Notes: a model not told the origin generated them from the sequence alone. Shown: positions 21,787 through 30,710, counted from the stretch's first letter. The stretch: 64,000 bases of DNA from Enterococcus sp. HY326 (GCF_026157065.1 NZ_JANLGQ010000004.1:124001-188000), one strand, 5' to 3'. A program made the numbers and translations.

Positions 21787-22418
21787 TGGACTAATGTTTC
21801 CACATAACGGCTTGTTCCCAGCGCAAAGCTGACTTGCCCGCTAAGCAAGTCAACCACTTGTTCTTGGAAGATTTCTTTTTCCACCTCGTCCACCATGCAG
21901 ACAACTTGAACCCGCTCAGTGAATAACGTGTCCGCCACATAAATTTCTTGGGATTCAAGAAAATTTTGTAATTTTCCTAAGAGCGGGTATTCGATGTCGA
22001 CAAAAATTTCCTGTTGCAGCCGCCCTTGCACAATGCCAATTTCCTTTAAGGCAGCGGAGACTGACCCGGCATAAGCCCGGATTAGACCACCGGCCCCAAG
22101 CTTGGTGCCACCAAAATAGCGAGTGACCACTGCGACGACATTAATTAGCTGATTTTTTTTCAAAACCTCCAGCATTGGAACACCGGCAGTACCGCTGGGT
22201 TCGCCATCGTCAGAGCTCCGCTGAATCTCACTTTGCTCACCGACGACAAAGGCTGAGCAGTTATGATTGGCCTTCCAATGCTCTTTTTTTATTTGGAGAA
22301 TAAATTCTTTGGCTCCCTCCTCAGAGGTGACACGTTTCAGTCCGCAAAGAAAACGCGATTTTTTGACCTCTGTTTCCACCACACCATCGGCTTTGATGGT
22401 TAAATAATTTGCTAGCAT
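21783..22418 (-). CDS. YigZ/IMPACT family protein (UPF0029)
   Basis: 211-residue protein of the YigZ/YvyE family: an N-terminal IMPACT (UPF0029) domain with KKSRFLCGLKRV, SDDGEPSGTAGVPMLEVL and TRYFGGTKLGAGGLIRAY, and a C-terminal DUF1949 ferredoxin-like domain. The family is linked to translation or nucleic-acid binding; the bacterial role is unsettled. ATG 22418 has AGAGGGGA upstream; an in-frame TTG at 22436 lies before it. In many Firmicutes it sits next to comFA; here five genes or spacers separate them. Confidence 0.88.
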   Translation of the reverse strand: MLANYLTIKADGVVETEVKKSRFLCGLKRVTSEEGAKEFILQIKKEHWKANHNCSAFVVGEQSEIQRSSDDGEPSGTAGVPMLEVLKKNQLINVVAVVTRYFGGTKLGAGGLIRAYAGSVSAALKEIGIVQGRLQQEIFVDIEYPLLGKLQNFLESQEIYVADTLFTERVQVVCMVDEVEKEIFQEQVVDLLSGQVSFALGTSRYVETLVQ

Positions 22419-22544
22419 TTTTCCCCTCTTCTTCAAAGTGATGTTTGTTACTGATAGTATAACAAAAACCTACCACAGATGAACAATTGATGATTGAAAT
22501 TATCATAAAAAATCGGCATAATAAAAGAAAAAGCGGGTGATTGG

Positions 22545-22832
22545 ATGAAGCAGCGTACACGGAAATACGATGGTTTGACCCATTATTTAAAAAGTAATAA
22601 CGGCTCTCAGGTGACGTTGACCTTCACACAGTTTGACGAACTGCTTTTTCCTTACAGCGGCTTGCCGCAAACTGCTCAAAAAGATAAGGATTGGTGGGCC
22701 AACGACTATCTTCATCCGGAAAAAGGCGCATACGGCTGGCTAAATGCTGGCTATGAAGTGGTGGTGGTCAATTTGGCTAAAGAGTTTATTGTGTTTAACA
22801 AATTGGTAAAATCTAGCTCACTTTTAGGATAA
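22545..22832 (+). CDS. DUF7662-like small protein
   Basis: 95 residues. The pattern KYDGLTHYLKS, then SGLPQTAQKDKDWWANDYLH and GWLNAGYEVVVVN resembles the small family now labelled DUF7662 (KYDxLTxYL, WWxND, AWxxAGW). Function unknown. The ATG follows GGGTGA. It is divergent from the yigZ-type gene and just precedes the strong promoter of the orphan IIB gene. Family placement is from memory of the motif and is moderate. Confidence 0.6.
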   Translation: MKQRTRKYDGLTHYLKSNNGSQVTLTFTQFDELLFPYSGLPQTAQKDKDWWANDYLHPEKGAYGWLNAGYEVVVVNLAKEFIVFNKLVKSSSLLG

Positions 22833-22837
22833 CAGAC

Positions 22838-22851
22838 AGAAAGCGTTGACA
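22838..22851 (+). promoter_or_regulatory. cre site overlapping the -35 box
   Basis: AGAAAGCGTTGACA matches cre at 13 of 14 positions, and its last six bases are the -35 hexamer. GAAAGCGTTGACA is identical to the site at 27-39 in front of licT. Confidence 0.8.
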
Positions 22852-22873
22852 ACTCGTTTTGAACTTGTATAAT
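22846..22873 (+). promoter_or_regulatory. strong promoter of the orphan PTS IIB gene
   Basis: Consensus TTGACA (22846-22851), a 16-base spacer and consensus TATAAT (22868-22873). Confidence 0.88.
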
Positions 22874-22909
22874 TAATACTATCAAGCAGAGAAAGAAGAG
22901 GATTTAATT

Positions 22910-23230
22910 ATGGCAAAAAAAACAATCATGCTAGTTTGTTCAGCAGGAATGAGCACTAGTTTATTAGTAACTAAAATGCAAAAAGCAGCAGAAGCACAAG
23001 GCGTAGATGCAGATATCTTTGCTGTATCAGCTTCTGAAGCAGATTCTTCATTGGAGCAAAAAGATGTTAATGTTTTACTTTTAGGCCCACAAGTTCGTTT
23101 TATGAAGGGTGACTTCGAAAAACGTTTGGCACCAAAAGGTATTCCATTAGAAGTAATCAACATGTCTGATTACGGTATGATGAACGGTGAAAAAGTATTA
23201 CAACAAGCCTTAACTTTAATTGAAAAATAA
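22910..23230 (+). CDS. PTS lactose/cellobiose-type IIB subunit, orphan
   Basis: 106-residue cytoplasmic phosphocarrier of the cellobiose/chitobiose family. The active cysteine is C10 in MLVCSAGMSTSLL; GPQVRFM and the C-terminal helix are conserved. It would pass phosphate from a IIA to a sugar in a IIC permease, but neither partner is nearby: it is a single-gene unit between a consensus promoter with a cre site and a strong terminator. It must serve a IIC encoded elsewhere or have a signalling role. High expression and catabolite repression are inferred from the promoter. AAGAGG precedes the ATG. Confidence 0.9.
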   Translation: MAKKTIMLVCSAGMSTSLLVTKMQKAAEAQGVDADIFAVSASEADSSLEQKDVNVLLLGPQVRFMKGDFEKRLAPKGIPLEVINMSDYGMMNGEKVLQQALTLIEK

Positions 23231-23245
23231 TTTGTGATTGATTGA

Positions 23246-23277
23246 GCTGGGTCAGGTTAATGACCCGGCTTTTTTTA
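23246..23277 (+). terminator. terminator after the PTS IIB gene
   Basis: GCTGGGTCA pairs with TGACCCGGC (one G-U), a short loop and eight T. Confidence 0.9.
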
Positions 23278-23290
23278 TTGGGAGGAAAAT

Positions 23291-23608
23291 ATGGGTTGGT
23301 TTGATTGGTTAGAAAACAGTTTAGTGATGTTTGCGGCTCTACTGTTAGTAGTAGGCTTAATTATCGGCACAAGAAAAATTTCTTGGAGCAAGTTAGAAAA
23401 ATTTTTACTATCCTTAACTGTTGTTTTTTTCTGTCTAGACACACTGTGGTGGTGGCAGAGCTGGCATTTTTTCTGGAGTGATCTCGATTTTCAGATTGGC
23501 CAAGACACCTTTAAGCTGACGATCTTTTTTATCGGCTGGCTGATTAGTTATCTCAGCCTGCTAATAAAACGCTTGAACCGTTTAAAAAATAAAAAAAGCG
23601 GCTGCTAA
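23291..23608 (+). CDS. small integral membrane protein, unknown
   Basis: 105 residues with three predicted membrane segments (about 10-27, 35-58 and 72-93) and a basic tail RLNRLKNKKSGC. Rich in tryptophan (LWWWQSWHFFW). Not recognised. The ATG follows GGGAGG by four bases, right after the IIB terminator T-run, so its promoter is unclear; read-through is possible. Confidence 0.6.
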   Translation: MGWFDWLENSLVMFAALLLVVGLIIGTRKISWSKLEKFLLSLTVVFFCLDTLWWWQSWHFFWSDLDFQIGQDTFKLTIFFIGWLISYLSLLIKRLNRLKNKKSGC

Positions 23609-23624
23609 AAATATTAGGCCGCTT
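23590..23624 (-). terminator. terminator of the DUF378 gene
   Basis: On the minus strand AAGCGGC and GCCGCTT (plus coordinates 23618-23624 and 23596-23602) form a stem followed by a T7 run. It overlaps the 3' end of the convergent membrane protein gene. Confidence 0.65.
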
Positions 23625-23725
23625 AAGTAAAACTAAGTTTTCTGATAATCCTCCAATTGGCGAAGACTTGACACAAGTCATAAAAAGACATTCAACCAGT
23701 TGAACTATCTGTAACGTTGATTTTC

Positions 23726-23953
23726 TTACATTGTCGTGGTATCTCTGACTTCAGCAGTGCGAGAGATTAGCGGGAAGAAGCGTAAAGAATAAATAGCACA
23801 AATTCCGACTACCACATAAATAATTTTTGCTAGGATTGTTTCTGGTCCACCAGCAATAGCTGCAACTAAATCAAATTCAAACAAGCCCACTAATAACCAG
23901 TTTAAGCCGCCAACAATCAATAACCCCAAAGCGATAAAATCTAATGTTTTCAT
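23726..23953 (-). CDS. DUF378 family small membrane protein
   Basis: 75 residues, two membrane segments (DFIALGLLIVGGLNWLLVGL, then IIYVVVGICAIYSL); matches the DUF378/YuzA family of unknown function, whose hallmark is GGLNWLLVG. ATG 23953 has AAGGAGG upstream; the in-frame ATG 18 bases earlier overlaps that site. Conserved and often stress-related in Gram-positives, but no role is established. Confidence 0.85.
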   Translation of the reverse strand: MKTLDFIALGLLIVGGLNWLLVGLFEFDLVAAIAGGPETILAKIIYVVVGICAIYSLRFFPLISRTAEVRDTTTM

Positions 23954-24334
23954 TATTATTTCCTCCTTCATTTAAGATAGCTTCATGCTAACGGCTTTCT
24001 CTAAGACTGACAATTAATTGGCCTAAATGTTTTTTTATGAAGCCTCTTTTCTGATTTAAAACTCCTTCAAATTTATGAGTTCATAATGACTGCGTTACTA
24101 GTCGAAAAAAATCTTTCTCCCACTTTTCCCGATGATTAAAGAGTTTCCTGTTGATTTTTGCAGATTACTTGCCTTTGTAAGAAACTCCTACTTTTAAAAA
24201 AGTCCATAAATCTTCTAGATTTCAAAAGCCCTAGAAATATTTGGAGGTTGCAATGTTTTTGTAATCTTATCAAAGCTTCTTTTAGATAAATGAAATCAAA
24301 TTTTTTTTGCGCAATTTATAGCGGGGGCATTTAT
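23954..24334. other. AT-rich spacer upstream of comFA
   Basis: About 380 bases with no open frame of note. One inverted repeat, AAAGAGTTTC near 24137 with GAAACTC near 24180, is visible; no clear promoter or ComX-type competence box was recognised. Confidence 0.4.
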
Positions 24335-24412
24335 ATGAATGAATTTTAAGGTCGCCGGGAGCTGCAACGAAAAGCGATTCGCAAAAAATCTAATTTAGCT
24401 TTTTCAGACAGC
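24335..24412 (+). pseudogene. comFA: 5' end of comFA cut off by a TAA at codon 5
   Basis: An ATG at 24335, seven bases after GCGGGGG, reads MNEF and then TAA (24347-24349). The same frame continues openly as GRRELQRKAIRKKSN into the comFA body at 24413. This looks like the original start of comFA with a nonsense change (for example TAT or TAC to TAA). Confidence 0.65.
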
Positions 24413-25636
24413 ATGAAAATCAGCCAGTCGACGGTGGTATGTCAGTGCTGTGGAAGCTCTTTTTCAAAAGAAGCGGTTCGTCTACCTAATGGCCATTTAT
24501 ATTGCCCAAATTGTATTCAATTGGGGCGGGTTAGTTCCGACTTGGCTTTAGTCCATCAAAAAGAACCAGCTCGCATACCGCAAGCTGTTAAACTAATATG
24601 GGCGGGAAAGTTAGCGCCACAGCAAATTAGCGGCTCTCAACAGGTTTCAAAAGCAATGAAGCAAAAACGGAATTTATTATTGTGGGCGGTGACGGGTTCA
24701 GGAAAAACAGAAATGCTGTTTAAAGGGATAACAGCCGCTTTGAAAAGCGGTGAGCGGGTTGCAATCGTTGATGTCTGTCGGGAATTGTACCCTCGGCTGC
24801 AGGCTGTTTTTCCAGAAATTGATATTTTACTTTTATACGGCAGCTCGGAGGAAACCTATCGGTATAGCCTACTGACCATTTGCACGACTCATCAGCTACT
24901 GCGTTTTTATCAAGCATTTGATGTTTTAATTATCGATGAAATTGATGCCTTTCCCTTTGCAGATAATCCTCAGCTGGCCCACGGAGTAGCCCAAAGCCGC
25001 CTACCAAAAAGCAGTTTAATTTATCTGACGGCTACGCCTTCGCTTAAACTACTTCGACAAATCAAAGATGACTTTATGATTGAAAAAATTCCAGCCCGCT
25101 ATCATCGCAGGCCACTGCCAGTCCCTAAATTATTATGGTGGAATAAGTGGCGGCAGCGCTGTGCTTCTGGAAAAAAACTCAAAAAATTGACTCAGCTCTT
25201 AAAACGATTATTGTCTCAAAATCGTGTTCTGCTTTTTTGTCCCAGCATTTCTTTGATGGAAATGTTAGCCGAACATTTAAAGAAAAATTTTCCCGAGTTG
25301 GCAATAGCCACTGTCCATGGCAATCATCCAAGACGGGAAGAAATTGTCACAGAAATGCGGGAAAATAAATACCAACTGCTTTTGACAACTACCATTCTTG
25401 AGCGGGGTGTCACCTTTGAAAAGCTCTCAGTAATTGTTTTAGGAGCGAACCATCGCGTTTTTAATCAAGCAGCTTTGATTCAAATTGCGGGTCGGGTTGA
25501 CCGTAAAGGACCGCCAAGTCAGGGGGAAGTTATTTTTATTTACGATGAGATGACCAAAGCTATGCGTCAAGCGCTACGGGAAATTAATGCAATGAATCAG
25601 GCTGGTATCAAGGCGGGATTAGTAGATGAAGTGTAG
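24413..25636 (+). CDS. comFA: ComFA, competence DNA-uptake helicase (N-terminus interrupted)
   Basis: DEAD-type ATPase needed for import of transforming DNA in competent bacteria. The open part (407 residues from ATG 24413) has the four-cysteine zinc motif CQCCG/CPNC, Walker A AVTGSGKTEM, a DEID motif in LIIDEIDAFPF, TATPS, and a C-terminal helicase domain with TTTILERGVTFE and QIAGRVDRKG. ATG 24413 lacks a good ribosome site; the natural start appears to be 24335, where a TAA follows four codons. Overlaps comFC by 11 bases. Product may be absent or made poorly from the internal ATG. Confidence 0.85.
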   Translation: MKISQSTVVCQCCGSSFSKEAVRLPNGHLYCPNCIQLGRVSSDLALVHQKEPARIPQAVKLIWAGKLAPQQISGSQQVSKAMKQKRNLLLWAVTGSGKTEMLFKGITAALKSGERVAIVDVCRELYPRLQAVFPEIDILLLYGSSEETYRYSLLTICTTHQLLRFYQAFDVLIIDEIDAFPFADNPQLAHGVAQSRLPKSSLIYLTATPSLKLLRQIKDDFMIEKIPARYHRRPLPVPKLLWWNKWRQRCASGKKLKKLTQLLKRLLSQNRVLLFCPSISLMEMLAEHLKKNFPELAIATVHGNHPRREEIVTEMRENKYQLLLTTTILERGVTFEKLSVIVLGANHRVFNQAALIQIAGRVDRKGPPSQGEVIFIYDEMTKAMRQALREINAMNQAGIKAGLVDEV

Positions 25637-26315
25637 CTATTGCAATCATGAAATTATTCGCAATCTAAATTTTTGGGAATTGCTGGTGCCGCAAAAAATG
25701 AAAGAATGGGAGCTTTGTCACGCTTGTCGTCAAAAATTTACTTTTCAAGGGCAGGTGTCGAACTGTTCAGGTTGTCAAAAACCAATGACTAAGCCGGGAC
25801 TTTGTGGCGACTGTCAATTTTGGCGCTCATTTTATCCTCAGCTAGAATTTCAGCAGAAAAGTTTATTTGTCTATGATGCAGCCTTCAGTGAGTGGCTGAA
25901 GGAATACAAAATTTTGGGGAATTATCAGCTGCGCCATACCTTCACTAAAGAAGTCGAAGGACATTTAAAAAAATATCGCAAAGAAAATTTTCTGATTTGT
26001 CCGCTACCTCTATCTAAGAAAAGGTATCAAGAGCGGGGCTTTAATCAGGTTAGTAGCTTTTTAACTGCAGCTGAAATACCCATAACTGAATTATTAAAAC
26101 GGCGGGAGACAGCGCCGCAATCGTTGAAAAATCGCCAAGAGCGTTTGGCGATGCCGCAGCCTTTTAAACTGAAGGCTGCTCCAGAGAAAATTAAAGGAAA
26201 GAAAATTTTATTAGTTGATGATGTCTACACAACAGGCCGAACAATGTATTACGCAGCTGTTCTTTTACAGTCAGCCGGACCCCAACAAATTCTCGGCTTT
26301 TCTTTGGCAAGATGA
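25626..26315 (+). CDS. comFC: ComFC phosphoribosyltransferase-like competence protein
   Basis: 229 residues. An N-terminal zinc-binding region (CSYC, CHAC, CSGC, CGDC) is followed by a PRTase fold with the PRPP loop ILLVDDVYTTGRTM near the C-terminus. It works with ComFA in single-strand DNA uptake. The ATG lies inside the 3' end of comFA (11-base overlap), so translation is coupled; a nonsense codon early in comFA could reduce its expression. Followed by the hpf promoter. Confidence 0.9.
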   Translation: MKCSYCNHEIIRNLNFWELLVPQKMKEWELCHACRQKFTFQGQVSNCSGCQKPMTKPGLCGDCQFWRSFYPQLEFQQKSLFVYDAAFSEWLKEYKILGNYQLRHTFTKEVEGHLKKYRKENFLICPLPLSKKRYQERGFNQVSSFLTAAEIPITELLKRRETAPQSLKNRQERLAMPQPFKLKAAPEKIKGKKILLVDDVYTTGRTMYYAAVLLQSAGPQQILGFSLAR

Positions 26316-26337
26316 TTAAAAATGATAGCGATTTATT

Positions 26338-26366
26338 TTGCAAAAGAATTAGACAAAAGTTATAAT
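26338..26366 (+). promoter_or_regulatory. hpf promoter
   Basis: TTGCAA (26338-26343), a 17-base spacer and TATAAT (26361-26366). The leader holds a short hairpin (GCGTG/CACGC near 26384-26400) followed by TTTTCTTT, possibly a weak terminator or attenuator. Confidence 0.65.
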
Positions 26367-26433
26367 AGAATTAAGAAGAGGAGCGTGAGTGGTCCACGCT
26401 TTTCTTTATTGGTAGACGAAAGGGGAAATTGTT

Positions 26434-26988
26434 ATGTTCAAATACAATGTCCGTGGAGAAAATATCGAAGTTACTCAAGCTATTCGCGATTATGTTGAAA
26501 AAAAGGTAGGAAAATTGGAAAGATACTTTACTGATGTTCCAGATGCTACCGCTCACGTAAACTTGAAGGTGTATACTGAAAAGACAGCGAAGGTCGAAGT
26601 AACAATTCCACTTCCGTATCTAGTTCTTCGAGCAGAGGAAACTTCGCCAGATTTATACGCAAGTATTGATTTGGTTGTCGATAAATTGGAGCGGCAAATT
26701 CGCAAATTTAAGACTAAAATCAATCGTAAATCCCGCGAAACTGCTGTCAACACAGCGGATGCTGCTGTTTTATTTAACGAAGAATCTGGTGAGGAAGAAA
26801 CAAGCTCTGAATTAGATATCGTTCGTACAAAACGCCTATCATTGAAGCCAATGGATAGTGAAGAAGCGGTTTTACAAATGAATATGTTAGGACATAATTT
26901 CTTTATCTTTGAAGACGCAGAAACAAATGGCACCAGCATTGTTTACCGTCGTAAAGATGGAAAATATGGCTTAATTGAAACAAACTAA
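26434..26988 (+). CDS. hpf: ribosome hibernation-promoting factor, long form
   Basis: 184-residue factor that dimerises 70S ribosomes into inactive 100S particles in stationary phase. The N-terminal S30AE domain (about 1-100, [20 protein letters not shown]) binds the decoding site and tRNA groove; the C-terminal dimerisation domain (about 125-182) has [20 protein letters not shown] and [10 protein letters not shown]. The long form is typical of Firmicutes. Own promoter and terminator, and the usual place after comFC. Confidence 0.95.
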   Translation: MFKYNVRGENIEVTQAIRDYVEKKVGKLERYFTDVPDATAHVNLKVYTEKTAKVEVTIPLPYLVLRAEETSPDLYASIDLVVDKLERQIRKFKTKINRKSRETAVNTADAAVLFNEESGEEETSSELDIVRTKRLSLKPMDSEEAVLQMNMLGHNFFIFEDAETNGTSIVYRRKDGKYGLIETN

Positions 26989-27009
26989 GCATGACTTAAA
27001 AAATTTTTG

Positions 27010-27041
27010 GAGCCGGACAGGTTTACTTGTCTGGCTCTTTT
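27010..27041 (+). terminator. hpf terminator
   Basis: GAGCCGGACAG pairs with CTTGTCTGGCTC (one G-U), followed by TTTT. Confidence 0.85.
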
Positions 27042-27207
27042 GATTTTTTTAAACAAGCAAATAAAGGCATTTAAGGGATTTACCAAATCCTGAACTAAAA
27101 AACTTTTTTGTCATCAAAAAAATCTGACAATCAGAAGACTGAGTGTCAGATGTCAAGGTTTTATTGAGTATGACTTTTTCTTTTACTACCGCATAAGTCA
27201 GTGCCCG

Positions 27208-29148
27208 CTATTTTTCTAGTTCTTCTAATTCTATGCTTAAGTTTTCCCATTCCTCTAAGGTGGCTTCCTGCTCTGCTGATAAGGATTCCAAGTCTTGATT
27301 CAAACTCATCAGCTGACTGTGATCATCGGCATATTTTGGGTCATTCATCTCAGCTTGTAATTTTGCAATGCTAGCATCCAGCTGCGCCAAGTCCTCTTCA
27401 GCCTGTTGGATTTTACGTTTTAAATTTCGTAATATTTTTTGCTGTTCTTTGTCTAAGAAGAATTGGTTTTTGGTATCTGGTTCGCTAACTGCTATTTTTT
27501 CAGGATTTTCTGCCGCCGCCAGTGCCGCCAATTCCTCCTCTTCTTTTTTCTTTTCTAAATAATAATCATAATCGCCTAGATAGACTTTGCTGCCATTTTC
27601 AGAAAGCTCAATCACTTTAGTGGCGATGCGATTAATAAAATAGCGGTCATGGGAAACGAAAAACAACGTCCCTTCATAATCGATTAAAGAATTTTCTAAA
27701 ACTTCTTTATTGTCGATGTCTAAATGGTTGGTGGGCTCATCGAGAATCAAAAAGTTTTCTTTGTCCATCGAAAGCTTTGCCAGAGCGACCCGCGCTTTTT
27801 CGCCACCGCTAAGTAGAGGAATTGTTTTTTCAACATCGTCTCCGCTGAATAAAAAGCCCCCTAAAACAGTACGAATATCTTTTTCCGGAGTCGTGGGATG
27901 TTCGTCCCACAGCTCTGCCAAAACGGTTTTATTACTGTGAAGGTCGGCTTGACCTTGGTCATAATACCCAACAGAAACATTTGTTCCAAAGTGGGCTTCC
28001 CCTTTAATAAAGGGAATCTCGCCGATTAAAGATTTCAGCAGCGTTGATTTGCCAATCCCATTTGGTCCCACTAGGGCAACGGCTTCTTGTTTGCGGATGT
28101 CCAGATTGATTGGGTCAGATAAAATAGTCTGATCATAGCCGATGGCAGCATTCTCCACCTGTAAAACAACATTACCAGAGACTTTATCAATCGCAAATAA
28201 AAAGGAAACTGATTTTTCATCTCCTTCAGGCCGATCCATCCGATCCATTTTTTCTAATTTTTTTCGGCGGCTTTGGGCCCTTTTAGTGGTGGAGGCCCGT
28301 ACGAGATTACGGGCAACAAAATCCTCAAGTTTAGCAATTTCTGTCTGTTGTTTTTCATAGGCCTTCCACTCAGAGGCGAGCTGTTCGGCTTTTAAATCTA
28401 AATAACGGGAGTAGTTGCCCTTATAATTTCGCAGTTTATGGCGGGAGAGTTCATAAATCTCATTGACCACTTTATCCAAAAAGTAGCGGTCATGGGAGAC
28501 AATTAAGAGAGCCCCCGTATAGCCCTGCAAATAATTTTCCAACCAGCTGAGGGTTTCGATATCTAAGTGGTTGGTGGGTTCATCCAAAATCAAAATATCC
28601 GGCCGCTGCAAAAGTAATTTTGCTAGAGCCAAACGAGTTTTTTGACCGCCAGATAGGGTTTCGATTGATTGTTGATAAAAAGTTTCATCAAAATTAAAGC
28701 CATGAAGGACGGAGCGGATTTCGTTTTCATAACCATAGCCGTTTAAATCAGAAAAATCATGCTGCAGTCGATCATATTCCTTTAAGACACTTTCGTACTG
28801 CGTGCCTTCAGGAGTGCTTGTTGAAATGATTACTTCCAATTCCCTCATGCGGGCCTCCATTTGACGAACCTTTTCAAAGGCCTTCAGCATTTCCTCCCAG
28901 ACGGAATCTTTTGAAGCAAGACCGGTATCTTGAGCCAAATAGCCAAGAGTCGTCCCCTTGACTTTCGTGATATTGCCGGCATCCGGTGCCTCAATACCGG
29001 CAATTATTTTTAACAGGGTCGATTTGCCGGCACCGTTACGACCTACCAAACCAATTCTAGAATTAGAGCTGACTTCCATTTGGATATTTTCAAAAAGCGA
29101 CTCCGCACCGAAGTAGCGAGCCACTTGATTTGCCTGTAATAACAGCAT
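27208..29148 (-). CDS. ABC-F family ATPase (YdiF-like)
   Basis: 646-residue soluble protein with two ABC cassettes: Walker A GRNGAGKSTLLK and GPNGIGKSTLLK, signatures LSGGQKTRLALAK and LSGGEKARVALAK, and LDEPTNHLD twice. The linker between the cassettes (about 245-325) and a C-terminal coiled coil (about 560-646) mark it as ABC-F, a class acting on the ribosome E-site rather than in transport. Its place beside rex matches YdiF of Bacillus. ATG 29148 is supported by AGAGGA. A translation-factor role is likelier than antibiotic resistance. Confidence 0.9.
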   Translation of the reverse strand: MLLLQANQVARYFGAESLFENIQMEVSSNSRIGLVGRNGAGKSTLLKIIAGIEAPDAGNITKVKGTTLGYLAQDTGLASKDSVWEEMLKAFEKVRQMEARMRELEVIISTSTPEGTQYESVLKEYDRLQHDFSDLNGYGYENEIRSVLHGFNFDETFYQQSIETLSGGQKTRLALAKLLLQRPDILILDEPTNHLDIETLSWLENYLQGYTGALLIVSHDRYFLDKVVNEIYELSRHKLRNYKGNYSRYLDLKAEQLASEWKAYEKQQTEIAKLEDFVARNLVRASTTKRAQSRRKKLEKMDRMDRPEGDEKSVSFLFAIDKVSGNVVLQVENAAIGYDQTILSDPINLDIRKQEAVALVGPNGIGKSTLLKSLIGEIPFIKGEAHFGTNVSVGYYDQGQADLHSNKTVLAELWDEHPTTPEKDIRTVLGGFLFSGDDVEKTIPLLSGGEKARVALAKLSMDKENFLILDEPTNHLDIDNKEVLENSLIDYEGTLFFVSHDRYFINRIATKVIELSENGSKVYLGDYDYYLEKKKEEEELAALAAAENPEKIAVSEPDTKNQFFLDKEQQKILRNLKRKIQQAEEDLAQLDASIAKLQAEMNDPKYADDHSQLMSLNQDLESLSAEQEATLEEWENLSIELEELEK

Positions 29149-29459
29149 ATGAATCCTCTTTCTACAGTAAATTTGCTGAACATAGTGTATCATATTTTAC
29201 TTGAATCAGCGACCTTGTGAACTAATTCTAAAATTATCACAAAGTTAAGCTAATTTATTGCTTTTTCCTGATGGTTACTGCTATTATTAGGCTGTCACTA
29301 TTTGTGAAAGAATTTTTTAGATTGACAGGTGCAAGGGTAGTAAAGTTTTGTGAAAGCATTTTATTCAAAAGGTTTGAAATACTACATCAGCGAAAAGCTA
29401 GCCAGTTCAGCTAAAAATTACGATAAACAGTTTCATGTGGATGAACAAGGAGGATAATT
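29149..29459. promoter_or_regulatory. divergent spacer with Rex-like half-sites
   Basis: TTGTGAAA occurs at 29302-29309 and 29348-29355, the second followed by TTCAAAA at 29364-29370, resembling split halves of the Rex operator TTGTGAANNNNNNTTCACAA. An isolated TTGACA (29332) has no convincing -10 partner. Likely autoregulation of rex, not proven. Confidence 0.4.
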
Positions 29460-30113
29460 ATGAAAGATCATGTAATTCCCAAGGCGACGGTCAAACGTTT
29501 GCCGCTATATTACCGTTACTTAAGAATTTTAAACAACGCCGGCAAAACAAAAGTTTCATCAACCGAACTAAGTGAAGCAGTCCAAGTGGATAGCGCTACG
29601 ATTCGCCGTGACTTTTCTTATTTTGGGGAATTAGGCAAAAGAGGTTATGGCTATGACGTGGAAAGCTTGATGAATTTCTTTGCTAAAACTTTAAACGATG
29701 ACCAATTGACCAATGTTGCTTTGGTCGGTGTCGGAAATTTAGGTTCAGCTTTATTAAAATATAAATTTCACCAAAGCAACAGCATTCGTATCAGCTGTGC
29801 CTTTGATGTTAATGAAGAAATTATCGGCAGAATTGTCGATGGTATTCCCGTTTACCCAATGGAGGATATGCTGGAGCAGATTCGTGTTCAGCAAATTGAG
29901 GTGGCAATTTTAACCTTGCCGGCTGCCAGAGCCCAAGAGGTAGTCAAGCAGCTTGGAGAAGCTGGGGTTAAAGGCGTGCTAAACTTTACTGCTGCTCGTT
30001 TATCAGCACCAAAGGATGTTTTAATTCAAAATGTTGATTTGACGAACGAATTGCAAACATTGATTTACTTCCTGCACAATAATAATTCTGCTACACCAGA
30101 AGAAAAAGCTTAA
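29460..30113 (+). CDS. rex: redox-sensing transcriptional repressor Rex
   Basis: 217-residue repressor that releases DNA when NADH rises and so controls fermentation genes. A winged helix (about 1-80, with [18 protein letters not shown]-type recognition helix) is followed by a Rossmann NAD(H) domain with [10 protein letters not shown] (about 92-101) and a C-terminal domain-swap helix ([14 protein letters not shown]). An excellent AAGGAGGA lies before the ATG. A paired-hairpin terminator follows. Confidence 0.96.
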   Translation: MKDHVIPKATVKRLPLYYRYLRILNNAGKTKVSSTELSEAVQVDSATIRRDFSYFGELGKRGYGYDVESLMNFFAKTLNDDQLTNVALVGVGNLGSALLKYKFHQSNSIRISCAFDVNEEIIGRIVDGIPVYPMEDMLEQIRVQQIEVAILTLPAARAQEVVKQLGEAGVKGVLNFTAARLSAPKDVLIQNVDLTNELQTLIYFLHNNNSATPEEKA

Positions 30114-30117
30114 AAAA

Positions 30118-30178
30118 GAGCTGAATTATCTTTTCACTGGATCTTACTCACCAGTGATTCGATAATTCGGCTCTTTTT
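30118..30178. terminator. bidirectional terminator between rex and the thioredoxin-like gene
   Basis: GAGCTGAATTATC (30118-30130) pairs with GATAATTCGGCTC (30160-30172), with inner TCACTGG/CCAGTGA, flanked by A6 and T5. Confidence 0.88.
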
Positions 30179-30186
30179 GACGACCA

Positions 30187-30531
30187 TTATTTAAATAAGG
30201 TTTCATAGTCAACACTCGTGTCGCTCGCTTGTAAATCTTCAACTAAGCTGCTGATTTTTTCAAAATTGATAAAACGAGCTTGTCGTTGCAATTCTTTTCC
30301 CTTTGAAAAAACCAATACCGCCGGAGCCGTCATCACCTGAAATTCACCAGCAACTTCCGGCACCTCAAAGGCATCCAGATGATATAGCGGGACTGCTAAA
30401 TCCTGCGCCAATTTTTCCAAACGGGGCTTGACCGCTACGCAAACGCTGCAATCAGGCATCGAAATATATAAAATGCTGACTGGCTCTTGTAATGCGCTTT
30501 GGATTGCTGCAATATCTGAATATTTTTCCAT
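30187..30531 (-). CDS. thioredoxin-family protein
   Basis: 114 residues, thioredoxin fold with active site CSVC (about residues 28-31, MPDCSVC) and the cis-proline motif TAPAVLVF. The intervening dipeptide SV differs from the GP of TrxA at 53238, so redox potential and partners should differ; similar to YtpP-type thioredoxin-like proteins. Cytoplasmic, with no signal peptide. Single gene, convergent with rex. Confidence 0.82.
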   Translation of the reverse strand: MEKYSDIAAIQSALQEPVSILYISMPDCSVCVAVKPRLEKLAQDLAVPLYHLDAFEVPEVAGEFQVMTAPAVLVFSKGKELQRQARFINFEKISSLVEDLQASDTSVDYETLFK

Positions 30532-30710
30532 TTGACCACCTCAAGTTTGACTTCTTACCTTTATTTTAGTCGGGTTTATCAAAAATACCAATAAAATGCT
30601 TGCAGGACAACATTTCGTTTTCTAAGGACAAATTAAAAATCGAAAAAAATCTTGTAGTTTTTTTCTAAGAGGCGTATTCTTGAAAAGAATTTACAGGAGG
30701 TTTGGATTCT

